Shown: in pieces, positions 21,276-31,569 of the stretch
How positions within the stretch are numbered: the stretch's first letter is position 1
Layout of the letters: every line of letters begins with the position of its first letter
Assembly: GCA_963573315.1 (NCBI GenBank)
Contig: OY752140.1
Coordinates: 2,976,001 to 3,040,000 of the forward strand
Reading direction: 5' to 3'
Source of the DNA: Entomortierella parvispora
Lineage: Eukaryota > Mortierellomycota > Mortierellomycetes > Mortierellales > Mortierellaceae
DNA: 64,000 nucleotides
The notes under the pieces: generated by a model
The model's input: the letters and a program-made list of their open reading frames with translations, nothing else
The model's database searches: none
Told to the model about the DNA's origin: nothing
Made by a program: the position numbers and the translations under genes

Positions 21276-21961
21276 TACCTTGTGATCGTATAAGCGTTCA
21301 AGGAATTGTCCCAGAACCACGGTAGTAGAGTCCACAAAATCCTTTCATGGGTTCTTGTATTTTTGTGGGACTATTTCAAAGTCAACTGAGTCTATGCCAG
21401 CTCGCTCGGTTACACTAGTAACTTCTTAGAGGTGAAGAACAGGAAAAAGAAAAGAAATGGGAAAGAGCAGGGGATGGAGAGGCCAAGGGTGAGGAAATGC
21501 GAAGGCAGGAAATGAGCACAATGAGTAGCGAAGACAAGGAAGAGTGAGTTCAGAGAAAAGAAAAGAAAGGTGAGATGGTTGGGGACTTGAAGGTTCATAA
21601 TATGGAAATGAGATGAGTTGAAGAGGACGCACGCTGAGTGCGTGTCAGGAGAGAGGAAGCTATTCTGCGCCACCAAAAATGACCGCCACGAAAAACGATA
21701 CAGGGAAGCGCTGGGCTGCTGGAAGGGTGTGTCTTGAGTGGGATTAGCAGCAGCGGTGTTAGTATTGACACACGCACTCACACTGTGACACTCTCTATTT
21801 CGCCCCCCTACACACACATCAATAGGCTCTTTTTCTCTCTCTTGCTGATGGGAAAGAGGGCGGTCATATGGACTGGCACGTGTCCCTCTCTCGAATCTCT
21901 CCTGATCTCCCTCTCTTCCTTCCATGCCGCATTTCATGTTCGTCTTCTCTTTCTGCCGCTC
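21276..21961. other. spacer upstream of the 622-residue gene
   Basis: About 690 nt with G/A-rich then C/T-rich sequence; probable 5' region of the gene at 22013. Open frames on the minus strand here are compositional. Confidence 0.4.
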
Positions 21962-22012
21962 TCGCACTCTCTGACTGTCGGACTCTCTCTGACTCTCTGA
22001 CTCTCTGACTCT
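21962..22012. repeat. (TCTGACTC)n octamer repeat abutting a start codon
   Basis: About six imperfect copies of TCTGACTC end directly at ATG 22013. They form the 5' leader of the downstream gene. The start codon itself may have arisen inside a diverged copy (CTATGACT). Confidence 0.6.
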
Positions 22013-23881
22013 ATGACTGAATCAAACAGCCCTTGCATTCAAGCCACCGCCTGCCGATATCCAATGTCGGAAGCACGAATCTGCCCTGGCTCGTCTCAAG
22101 ACAAGAGTCCTTCCCAGCAGGACGACGACGTGCCCACGCCCCTCTACACCTCCGAAGAACCCAGCCCACCCACGCGCCTTGTCAGCCACTCTTTTGCGCA
22201 AGGGTCATACCAAGAAACCAGCAGCAACATCTGCCAACAGACTGTGGAACCCATGGACATTGATGACATCCCCGAACCATCCTCGTCTTACCCTCTCTGT
22301 TCCAAAGCCATCGACGAATTGCTTCAGCAGTCTGAGGAACCCAAGGCGGGAAGAAAGACCATTTCGATATCACGCGGTACCTCTCATCCTCATCAACATC
22401 AACATCCTCCTTCTCTTCCAAGTCCAGCTTGGGACTTTACTTTGGCCAAAAGTCAAACTAGCCTTGATAATGGAAATGAGCAACTGCTTCCAAGCAAACC
22501 ACAGCTTCACGAATCTTACTCGAGTGCAGTTGTCAACGGAGCAAGAGATGTCCATTTGAAGGCCGCTGCACTCAAGAAACAGGTCTGTCAAATTACAGAG
22601 TCACTCGAGCCGCTAATTAGGTCCAGTACAAGCCCACACCAAGTGCAAAAGGACATTCAAGAGCTTGCTCAAGAGCTTGCTCCTTCGGATTCTGATCCGG
22701 CACAGAAACAGCGACAACACGATCAAAGCTTCCCTGGCGGGTGGGATAAATCCACGTATCCTTCACTTCAGAATCAGCATGTATGCGTGAACGAGGCCTC
22801 TTATCCAAGTCTCCATAGACGACAGCGTCTAGAGACTGAACACAAGACCTTAGACCTGGGAGAACACACATGCCATCTACCTCAGATGGCAGTGTCTATC
22901 TCTGATGCTGCTTTATTGTCGGCCACCCATGTTTGGGCTGATGCAGGTGATGGTACCTTGGGCAAGCACGAGTATTCGCCAGATCAACCACCGATGGACG
23001 ATTCAAAACGACTCAAACCAAATGAAAGCTATGATTCTTTTCCTGAACCATTTACCCCTCCTCTGCAGGTATTTGTCTTTCACGTCTTCCACCAAGTCCC
23101 CCAGGTCTTCCAACTAGTCTTTCAGAGCATTAGCCAGCTCATTCGATTCACTTTCCAACCTCTGATCTTTTACGTCTCGACTATTTTCTTCAAGGGCCTC
23201 GACTATGACGCGTCTTACGACAAGTACATTGCATTGAGTGAGCCGCATAGATCGCCATCGTTCCAGAACAAGGTTCCCCATGGACCTTGGAAAATGCCTT
23301 TCAAGGCAGACGAGTTTCCAAACAATCTAAAGCTGTCCTCGTCTTCCAGTCATCGCTACCCAAATTCTTTGTCGTTCTCATCATCTCTCTGGTCTGGCCC
23401 TCCAGGCAGCGAGGTCTCCGATACGGACTTGAAAGACCTTCCAGTGGCTCCATGGTGTGGAACAGACTTGGTTGGCCATCCTTCTGAGTGGTTTGGACAG
23501 TCAACTCAAGCTCGAACGGGCGACGATCGTCACCGGGCCATCGAGAGCATGCCCAAAAATGAGCAGTGGTTAAGCACTCATCGAGTGCCACGTCTTCGAA
23601 AAAAGTATCTTCGACAGGACTCGGATCTCACAAGCGGGGACATCAGCAGGGTAGACAAGACTACGATCATCCCAGAACGATCGTCGACGGCTCGATTGAC
23701 ATGCCTCAACGAGATGAGCGGCGATGAAGGAATTTGGTCACCTCAAACTCGATCAGAGTTCCACCGAGTCTCCAAGTATCCTTCTGATCCGCAATTAGCT
23801 CGCTCATTCGAATGGCTTCATGTTGGGTTGTTAAGCCTTTGCGATGGGCTAGTCAAGTTGATCGATGGAAACCGTCAATAA
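22013..23881 (+). CDS. orphan 622-residue low-complexity protein with an amphipathic membrane-active-looking stretch
   Basis: Single open frame; not recognised. The first 180 residues are Ser/Pro/Gln-rich and disordered. A short helical segment follows (about 185-230; DVHLKAAALKKQVCQITESL). At about residues 355-400 there is a striking aromatic/valine-rich stretch (VFVFHVFHQVPQVFQLVFQ then RFTFQPLIFYVSTIFFKGL), which could insert into or lie on a membrane. The C-terminal third is again Ser-rich and ends in an amphipathic helix (SFEWLHVGLLSLCDGLVKLI). No catalytic motif. The stretch lacks indels and the frame is uninterrupted over 1.9 kb, so it is very likely a real gene. An upstream exon is not needed. 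Confidence 0.7.
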   Translation: MTESNSPCIQATACRYPMSEARICPGSSQDKSPSQQDDDVPTPLYTSEEPSPPTRLVSHSFAQGSYQETSSNICQQTVEPMDIDDIPEPSSSYPLCSKAIDELLQQSEEPKAGRKTISISRGTSHPHQHQHPPSLPSPAWDFTLAKSQTSLDNGNEQLLPSKPQLHESYSSAVVNGARDVHLKAAALKKQVCQITESLEPLIRSSTSPHQVQKDIQELAQELAPSDSDPAQKQRQHDQSFPGGWDKSTYPSLQNQHVCVNEASYPSLHRRQRLETEHKTLDLGEHTCHLPQMAVSISDAALLSATHVWADAGDGTLGKHEYSPDQPPMDDSKRLKPNESYDSFPEPFTPPLQVFVFHVFHQVPQVFQLVFQSISQLIRFTFQPLIFYVSTIFFKGLDYDASYDKYIALSEPHRSPSFQNKVPHGPWKMPFKADEFPNNLKLSSSSSHRYPNSLSFSSSLWSGPPGSEVSDTDLKDLPVAPWCGTDLVGHPSEWFGQSTQARTGDDRHRAIESMPKNEQWLSTHRVPRLRKKYLRQDSDLTSGDISRVDKTTIIPERSSTARLTCLNEMSGDEGIWSPQTRSEFHRVSKYPSDPQLARSFEWLHVGLLSLCDGLVKLIDGNRQ

Positions 23882-24091
23882 ACAAAAGGATGTCGTTCAT
23901 ACCAACGAGCCATTGTGCGCTCAAGATGATAGAAAGGGTGTCATACCGAGTCAGGAACTATATACCGAGATGGGTTAGCGAATATGGCTCCTTGATTTTT
24001 TTTTGTCGTGAACTGAACATGTTATTCTGAGTAAAGAACTTTATTTTTTTTCTATTGCCATGCCCATCAAGAATCGTCAGCGAGAACTATT

Positions 24092-27000
24092 TTAGTTACT
24101 ACTACCACACTCGACAGGTTCTGAAAAGTGCGGTTCCTGAGGGGGTGGAATGGGGGTGGATGAGAAGGGAGCCAGGGCCCGTCGAGCGGTATAGATACGG
24201 AGCGCCAGATGGAGACAACTTCTGTCCACAGCCACAACCTCCCATGCAAACTCGATCCCGTACATGAGATGAATGCCCTTGACGATTCTTCGTGCAATCG
24301 TCTCGTTAATCATGATGAACTTTTCGTCGACTGTGCAGGGCATGGTTTCTTCGTCCATGTTGAAACATCTCTGAACATAAGTCAGTAGCGACTGTGAAAT
24401 CGAATCAACAGAGACCATCTTCGATTCCTCGTAGCTTTCCACTACAAAGAAGAAGTAAGAAATATCGAGTGTCAGCATTGAATCGATATTGGACTTGATA
24501 TTTGAAATGGAGAGAGTAAGTCATTTAGCTCATTGAAGAAACTTACGAGTAATCTCCAAAGGTTTCGTGTAAGCCATGACATTGTATCGGCCATGATGAT
24601 GGTACCGGAACTCAAATGTCCCCACAAACCAGGGCAGCTTGTCTCCCAAGAATGTTACTTCTCCCTGGCACAGCTCCTCATGATCGATCCAAACCACTTC
24701 CTCCTCCGTGACTTCTCCATCCCCCTTGCCAGCATGGTCCTCCACCCCTTCCTCTGCCTCGCCTAACCCAAGGTTCTTTCCTACAAAGAGATAACGACCC
24801 TTGGAACCCACGTTCGTGACCTTGTGCGAGTTGTTGCTCGACACTTTGTAAATGCCGATCCAATCCTTGGCGCCATGGTTCAGTGGTGCGGTCCATTTCA
24901 CTGTGAGTTTTTCACCCAGTTTGAACGTTGGGATACCCTTTTCGTTCAATTCAGGCGCCTTGCCATCTGTGACAATCTCCAGAGAGTACTGCGACACATC
25001 ATAGACGCCCATGTCATCCCAAGTGCGTCTACAAGTCGTTCCCGAAAAATAAAGAAATCATATCGTTAGTCGCGGGAGTGTATAAACGGACAAGATACGA
25101 AGGCACATTTGGAGCCAAGAAAAAAAAAAAAGGGGGGGGGGGGTGACAAACATACGCAACAAAGAGTTTCTCCCTCGAATTCTCCAACAACATTTTTGAA
25201 TTTGACACCATCTCTTGAATCCGCGGTGCCACGCTTTGGACCAGCTCCGTCGTGTTCTCCACAAATCCTTGAGCCTTATCCGAGACAAATCGGGTCCGTT
25301 GAAGGACATCCTGGATCTCGGGCGTGTCCTCAATCCTTCCCCGGATCTTGTCCACTTCCTCCTTCATCTTCTTGGGCAACAAGTTTGCAGCCTTGACCGT
25401 CTTGACCACTCCTGCATCTTTTCGGACCTTGTCTCCATAGATCTTTCGCATATGGGGGGACTCCACATAGTTCAAGAACAAAAAGTTGGACACTTGAGAA
25501 AACATGGCCAAGATAAAAATGGACCAACTGTTGCAGATCAAAGTCATGCCCCAGAATGCAGCATGGCCCATGACCTTTTCAGGATTGTTAACGAATCTAC
25601 CATGGACAAGAAAAGCCATTTAGCTTGGAGTGAGTTTTTTTTTTTCTTTCTTTCATCCCAATACTCGAATCCATGAGCCGAGAAAAAAAGCAAAAAGGTC
25701 ACTGACCTGTAAATGCCAGTGTAAAACAATCCGCTGGACGACTCTTCAATAAAGAAATCTCCATAAAACCATCCAAAGTCGCCCAAGACTTCAAAGACTG
25801 AGACTGACGCCCAGATATGAAGCGCAATCAAGGCCAATCCAAGGACATGTCGAAGAAGAACCGTGCCATATGTCCAATCATCCGGGATCGAATACATCTT
25901 GAAGGCGGCCAAGAAGAAAGTAGCGTACGTCATGCTGTTGGACAGGTTAAAGATACTCTTCCAGCTCTGGAATGCATCCTGGACCGTGCCTCCATGTTTG
26001 ATAAAGTGCTTGGTATAAAATTTGTTGACGCTCTGCTGGTTCAGGACCGCACCTAGCACAAACGAGTGAAAGACGCGCCACAGCAGAGCTTGTACCACAA
26101 TCATGCATGTGATAAAGCCAGGTCCCATGTTTGAGATCAGCAGCGGAACCACAGTCGCATAGAAAATGATGAGCGCCACAAAGATGTCTGTCGATCGAAA
26201 TATGTCAAAGTTCTTGAACACAATCAAATCCCGTCGGAAGTAGGTGCTGTACATATCCTTGGATCCGCAGGGCGCAAGTGTGGCCGCGTGTTGTTCCGAG
26301 ATGGGGCCGCTTTGCACCGACAGGGATGTGGATGAGTCCGAGGGGTTCAGGGACTTTTCACTCAGAAGAGCCGTTCGTTTCTTATGAATCAATGGTGGAT
26401 TGTACGTCTTGTCAATGTCTAAGTATCACAAACACATGCAGGTTCAGTGACTGAAGAGGCCATGTCGGGTACTCTGGTACTGTATACACAAAGCAAGTTC
26501 TTACGGGGGTTCTCAACCAGGGTCAAAAAGATAAATTGCGCTGCATGGGCAAAGAGCGAGACAAACAGCACCATATAGGACGCCATCATGAGTGAGATGC
26601 CATAGTATCCAGCATACCCCACAGAGTACATAGGGTGTGGCGCCATTTCAAAGACTCCGTCGAATGTCAGGGACTGTTCAGTAAGGAAAAAGAAATCGCC
26701 CCAGTCTAGAAGGTGACGCGCCGTGGAGGAGATTGAAAGCGGGAATAGATTATTAACAAGATTTTCGCGTTGATTTGAAAGCATGCAGGGGTTTGCTTGC
26801 GCAACAGATGCAGTCGGCCGATCAACTTACACCAAGCAAAGTCCTTGACCACACGGTGGGCATCCAGCTTGACCCAGATATTGAAAAAGACCAGAATAAA
26901 TCCTCCGATCCACCGAAGCAGGTTGCTGACAAATCCCGAGCCCTCTGGAATCGTCATCCACGAGAGTGCAAAGCATACGTAGGTCGTAAAGTCGTTCATC

Positions 27001-28037
27001 AGGATCAGATCCACAAGCTGACGGTAGAGCAACCAGGTGTTGAACTCGATTGGTACGTTCTAATAAGAGGATAGGTTGCAGAAGTACTCAATCTATTAGT
27101 ATAGATCGATAAAAGCAACAAGCCTGTTGGCGACAGTAGGGATCTTACGTCAAAGTCATAATCGGTTTCCATCTTGCAGGAAAGCTCTTCCTTCAGCCAT
27201 GAATACCAAGCGCCCCCACGATTCTTGTCAAAGATGCCCTTCTCACGAGTCCAAGCGACCAATCCACGGCGTTCGCTTTGCAGCTTCAAAAGGTAGCCCA
27301 GTCCCGCATTATAGCCCGCTCTCCAAAAGATGAACAAGAACAGAAACAGCCATCGCTTCAGCGTCGTAGGCAACGTGAGGAACATCATGATCTGGAACCC
27401 CATGACAGCCAAGGTGAGTATGTCAAAGGCCGACTTTTTTTTGCTCATATCAAAGATCTCGCTGACCATGTCCTTTGTCACCGGGACACGGAAGACTACA
27501 CAGCAAAAAAAGAAGATAAAAAAAGAGATAAAAAAGAACGTCAGCAGGCAACAACGGGCCACGTTCCATAGCTCAGCATGCGCAATCCTCCCACGGTGCG
27601 ACAGCACAGACAACAATATGAAAAACATTTGCCCCAACATCGACAATTGTAACCACAAAAAAACTTCTGCGACACAGAACCAACAGATCAGAAACTGCTC
27701 TCTCTAGACTCGAACTCAACCTACTGGTGCCGTTAGGGGTCTTTCCGTAGGCAGTCTCTTCAGATTCCTTGACTAGGTTTTCTTTCTGAGTGTCTGTCAA
27801 GACCTTTCCAGATGGGAAGCTGGTCATGCTATCGTGGCTGTCGTTTCTTGACCGGGGCACGGTGTTGTCTGGGCCGGGAGCAGGGTTGTGGCCATTGTCC
27901 TGTTGATCTACAGAGTCGACAGAGTGGTCGAGACGGGTCGCATCATGATGCTTGTTGGCACTGGAGGTGCCTTGGATGGCGAGGCCCAGCGGGGAGTCTT
28001 CTGCGGCCGCCTTGCGGTGACGGAGGTCCGAGTCCAT
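24092..28037 (-). CDS. CHO2: phosphatidylethanolamine N-methyltransferase (CHO2/PEMT class)
   Basis: Multi-pass ER enzyme that transfers methyl from SAM to phosphatidylethanolamine, the first step of the PE-to-PC pathway. Eight phase-consistent exons: 28037-27725, 27495-27149, 27059-26831, 26705-26505, 26418-25707, 25596-25156, 25028-24547 and 24441-24092, giving 1024 residues, in the usual range for fungal Cho2. There are two methyltransferase repeats. The first shows [19 protein letters not shown] and [18 protein letters not shown]; the second shows [31 protein letters not shown] and GHAAFWGM. Many transmembrane helices lie between. The C-terminal soluble part includes [20 protein letters not shown] and [19 protein letters not shown], the Cho2 C-terminal domain. 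The N-terminal 100 residues are disordered. Head-to-head with SAP18 (473 nt). Confidence 0.96.
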
Positions 28038-28510
28038 GGTTGTTCTTATTGCTTTGGAATAGAAAGAGAGAAGAGGAACGGAAGTGAGGTGGGGAGAGGA
28101 GAGAGAGAGAGGAATACAAGGAAGTTAAGGTCAGTTGAATGACCCTTTCAGAGGAATCAATGTTGAATGGGAGAGTTGAATGCAGAGAAGAGAGGAGAAG
28201 AAAAGAAAAGAAAAGAACAAGAGGAAGACGAGCTGGACAGACACTGCTTCATCGTTGATCCCTCTCCCACCGCGTAAAAAAAACGAAGGCGCTGAAACAC
28301 GGCCACCAGACACCCCAGACCACCGCAGCACCGCACACCACAATATTCCATTACGCGGTGCACAAGTCTAGATCGGACTCGCGGGTGGCTTGGCCCTTTC
28401 ACGACGTATCTTGGCCAATGCATGCCTACCGCCTGCAATCCCATTCCAAGTCGCTCTTTCTACAGCTGCTGCACCTCCCACACCCCATTCTCATTCATTC
28501 AGGAACTACG
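28038..28510. promoter_or_regulatory. divergent promoter, CHO2 / SAP18
   Basis: 473-nt spacer between two start codons, with GA-rich and AAAAG repeats (28196-28216). No coding region. I could not pick out a convincing inositol/choline-responsive element by eye. Confidence 0.4.
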
Positions 28511-29600
28511 ATGGAAGACATCAGGACAGAGCCTGGCCCTGCAGGACCCTCAGGAGCAGATGTTAAAGAACCAGCCGTCATTGACCGTGAAAAGGTATGA
28601 TGCATCTGTCATGCATCTTTTTTCGTCCTTGTCCCGTTCGCCAAACAAAAGCATGCTGACAAACGCGCACTCTTTGTCCTGTAATCCAATGTAGCTGTGC
28701 CCCTTCCTTTTGAAGATGTACTATTGTCAAGGAGCACACCATCGGTAAAGGAAAACAAAATGTTTGGATCATAAAGCACCATGGATTTTGATCGCCTTCC
28801 CCTTATTGCGAAACAAATGTTGCATGAATTAATATCTTCTCTCACATTCTCTTTGTTTTTTTAGTGTGGACACGTTCACACCCACCACGACCCCTCCACA
28901 ATCCTCAGAACTACGACTTTACACCTGGAAGAATGCGACCTTGGGCGAAATTGCCTCCTTGGTGAAACAAGCTGTACCAGACGAGGTCGATCGGGCAGGA
29001 CCCGGGGGCGAAATGGTCTTTCGACACATCTACCTCGACACTGCCCGTGGCATCTACGTCGGACGGGATGTCGGCATCATCTTTTTGGATAGACAGGATA
29101 AACCCATCGAAAACATCACCACCGCTGCGGCTTCTTCTGCCCCTCTATTGTCTCTGGAAGGCGGTCTCTCCACAAAGGATCTTCGGAATCAAAGCTCACA
29201 ACGGAATCTCTCTCTTCAGACAACATCTGCATCCCCTCCCGTTACTCATTCTGTCGGAACCGCCATTTCACAACGTTCGGCCTCCACTGGAAAGACTCTG
29301 GAGACTTTTAATTTCGTTATTGGAGACTACATCGATATTGCATTTAAATCCAAGAAAGACAAGCAGCGATCCTTCAACAGAGGTGGTCATGGCGGCGGCG
29401 GCGGTGGCGGCGACTCTCCATACTCTAGAGATTTCGGTCCCAGTGGGCCTGGTGGTCCTGGCGGCCGCCGTCGTCGAGGCCATCAGGACCGTGGTGCTGT
29501 CAGATCCGAGATGAGACGTCCCAATGGTCATGGACAAGGGCAGTCTGGACGTTACGGTGTAGACGAACCCAACTGGAAGTCCCGTGGCCGTGGACGCTAA
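28511..29600 (+). CDS. SAP18: SAP18-family protein with RGG-rich tail
   Basis: Homologue of Sin3-associated polypeptide p18, a ubiquitin-fold subunit of the Sin3-HDAC and ASAP/PSAP (exon-junction) complexes. Exons 28511-28594, 28695-28744 and 28865-29600, 289 residues. Core motifs: CPFLLKMYYCQGAHHRVDTF, ELRLYTWKNATLGEIASLV and FRHIYLDTARGIYVGRDVG. Animal SAP18 ends soon after; here the core is followed by a Ser/Thr-rich linker and a second short conserved-looking segment (TFNFVIGDYIDIAF), then an RS/RGG-like tail (GGGGGGGDSPYSRDF, GGRRRRGHQDRG, SRGRGR). That tail fits an RNA-processing role. It converges on the acetyltransferase gene with 65 nt between stop codons. Confidence 0.92.
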
Positions 29601-29665
29601 ATTTTTTTTTAGAAAAGAAGTATTCTCCCCCACCATAATCATAAAAATCGGTAGTCTGGATTTTA

Positions 29666-31082
29666 TTACTTTGGCATGGAAGATGCTCTCTCTGCTGCGA
29701 TCTTTGTGGTATATGTGTTATCTCGGAAGGAATCCTGAGCAGTGGGTCTCGGAGGCGCGACAGCTTGACGCCCCAAAGTGAAATGCGAGGGATCATTCTC
29801 ATTGACCTCGATTGGTTGGCCGCAATCCTCTAGTCGAAAACCTTCAAAAATGGCAAATTGATTGGGCTGGGGGAGGTATCGGTCGAGTTGAAAGTACTTG
29901 CTGAGAAACTGGTATAACTTTGGACTCGGTCGATCGTAGGCAATCTGACTGGGCTGGATTTCTTCAACCTAAACGAGTCAAACAAAAAAGCAGGGGATCA
30001 TGAGTCAGGGACAAAGATAAGGGGAATGGGGGGGGGATCATTGGAATCAAAACGATGCGCAGAGAAGGGCAGTGCAGGGCAGGATAGAAGAAAGCACCCT
30101 TCCCCCACACGCGACAATTATTGCATTTATCGCCTGTTTTACCTTGAGCATGTAGTCAAAGAGGAGTTTTCCATATCCCTGTCGCTGAAAAGACTGGTCG
30201 ACATAAAAGTCGAGGACGCAGCATACATCCTGCTCATGCATTGTTCCATGTTTATCCTAATCCCCCGAGGGGAAAAAGAATGAGGGTGAGTAACCACAGC
30301 TCTTTTTTTTCATTTCTCCAGTCGTAGCAAAAGGAACAAAAAAAACCTTACCACAATGAACAACTTTTTCTCGCCAATCTTGAGCATACCCGCAACATAA
30401 ACGCCCTTTTCCTCGCTTCGACTCCTTGTCAGAGACTTTACATCCAGCTCAAGAGACGAAAGCGACTGCTCCAATTCTGGTGGAGACGGCAACTGCTGCT
30501 GTTGTTGTTGTTGTTGTTGCTGATCCTGTTGTTTTCCTTGCGCGCGTTTCTGTATCGTCTGTTTGGCAATGATGGACCCAATTTCCAACTGTTCCAGCCA
30601 CTGATCCTCGCCATTCTCCAGACCCGTCCTCAAGATATACACGCGCTGAGTAGGGTTCTTGGCCAGACGTAATCTCTGAGTAATAGAAGTTGGCAATTCT
30701 TGAGCCTATAATTTGACAAAAAGTAGGAAGTAAAAAGGTCAGTGTCGATGATCATGCAAGACACAAAAAAATAAAAATCACGGCACACAGACACAACAGA
30801 CTATCCTCGTACCTTGGCAGAAGCTTCGCCCAAGGCATCAACGATTGCGCCTAGTCGCTCTTGGTCTGAAAGACCAGAAGTTCCGGAGCCGCCCTGAAGT
30901 GCCGCTTGCGTGGCGGCAGCAGCAGAGTAGGGTGAGAAGGAGGTGTTGGACAGTCCGATGGATACAGTCGATACGTAGGCGCGCTGGATCTGACGCTGGT
31001 GCTCGAGAGCGGCAAAGGTGGCCGCGGGGACCAGGGTGATGGGCAAAGGTAGGATCGGGATCAGAGGAAAGTCAAAATCCAT
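29666..31082 (-). CDS. ATAT1: alpha-tubulin N-acetyltransferase (MEC-17/ATAT1)
   Basis: GNAT-fold enzyme that acetylates Lys40 of alpha-tubulin in the microtubule lumen. Exons 31082-30813, 30705-30352, 30256-30143 and 29968-29666, 346 residues. The catalytic pair of human ATAT1 (Cys120, Asp157) is conserved: CCVLDFY (Cys about 221) and [10 protein letters not shown] (Asp about 258). The acetyl-CoA P-loop is QRQGYGK (about 233-238). The C-terminal core reads [18 protein letters not shown] loop between the first strands (about 142-170) carries a glutamine run encoded by CTG/TTG repeats on the opposite strand. The N-terminal 90 residues are Ala/Ser/Leu-rich and include [10 protein letters not shown], which resembles the family's start. 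Compact C-terminal tail. Start ATG at 31082. Confidence 0.93.
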
Positions 31083-31569
31083 TTGGGAATGAGAGTGATT
31101 TGGATTTTGATGAAAGGACAAAGGAAGAGGATGCGCATTCACTGCCGAGAAAACACCTGGTGATGGTTCAGAAAGGTTCGCGGCCGCGGATGCATGAACG
31201 AATGAGAAGGATGTAGAAACAAGCAAGCGGTGGTGGAGATTGGAGAAGGGAAGGGAGGATCAGGAAAAAAGAAGGAAAAAGAAGGAAAGAAAGGAATGAA
31301 ACGAGATGAAGAGAGGATGAAGATGGAGCGGGATGGGGAAAGGAGCAACGAGCAGAAGAGAGCCGGACGAGCGAGAGGGAGGAGCATGGCTTTCAATTCA
31401 ATGCTGGTGGTGGTGCGGAGTTGGGCTTGCCCTTTTTGGGGATCATCATTCAGGGCACGCGTTCCATGTCAATTGGGCGAAGTGAACTTTCATTTTTTTC
31501 CTTTTTTTCCTTTTTTTTTTTTTTTTTTTTTGTAATAGTACTTCTTCCTGGGGCATGTCTACGACAACG
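31083..31569. other. intergenic with poly-T tract
   Basis: 487 nt upstream of the acetyltransferase and downstream of the 5-phosphatase. GGAAAA-type purine tract at 31255-31330 and a T-run at 31496-31531. No gene seen. Confidence 0.5.

Noticed and set aside
22033-22263. Alternative frame in the 622-residue gene
   Set aside because: Short overlapping frame; the long uninterrupted frame is far more likely.
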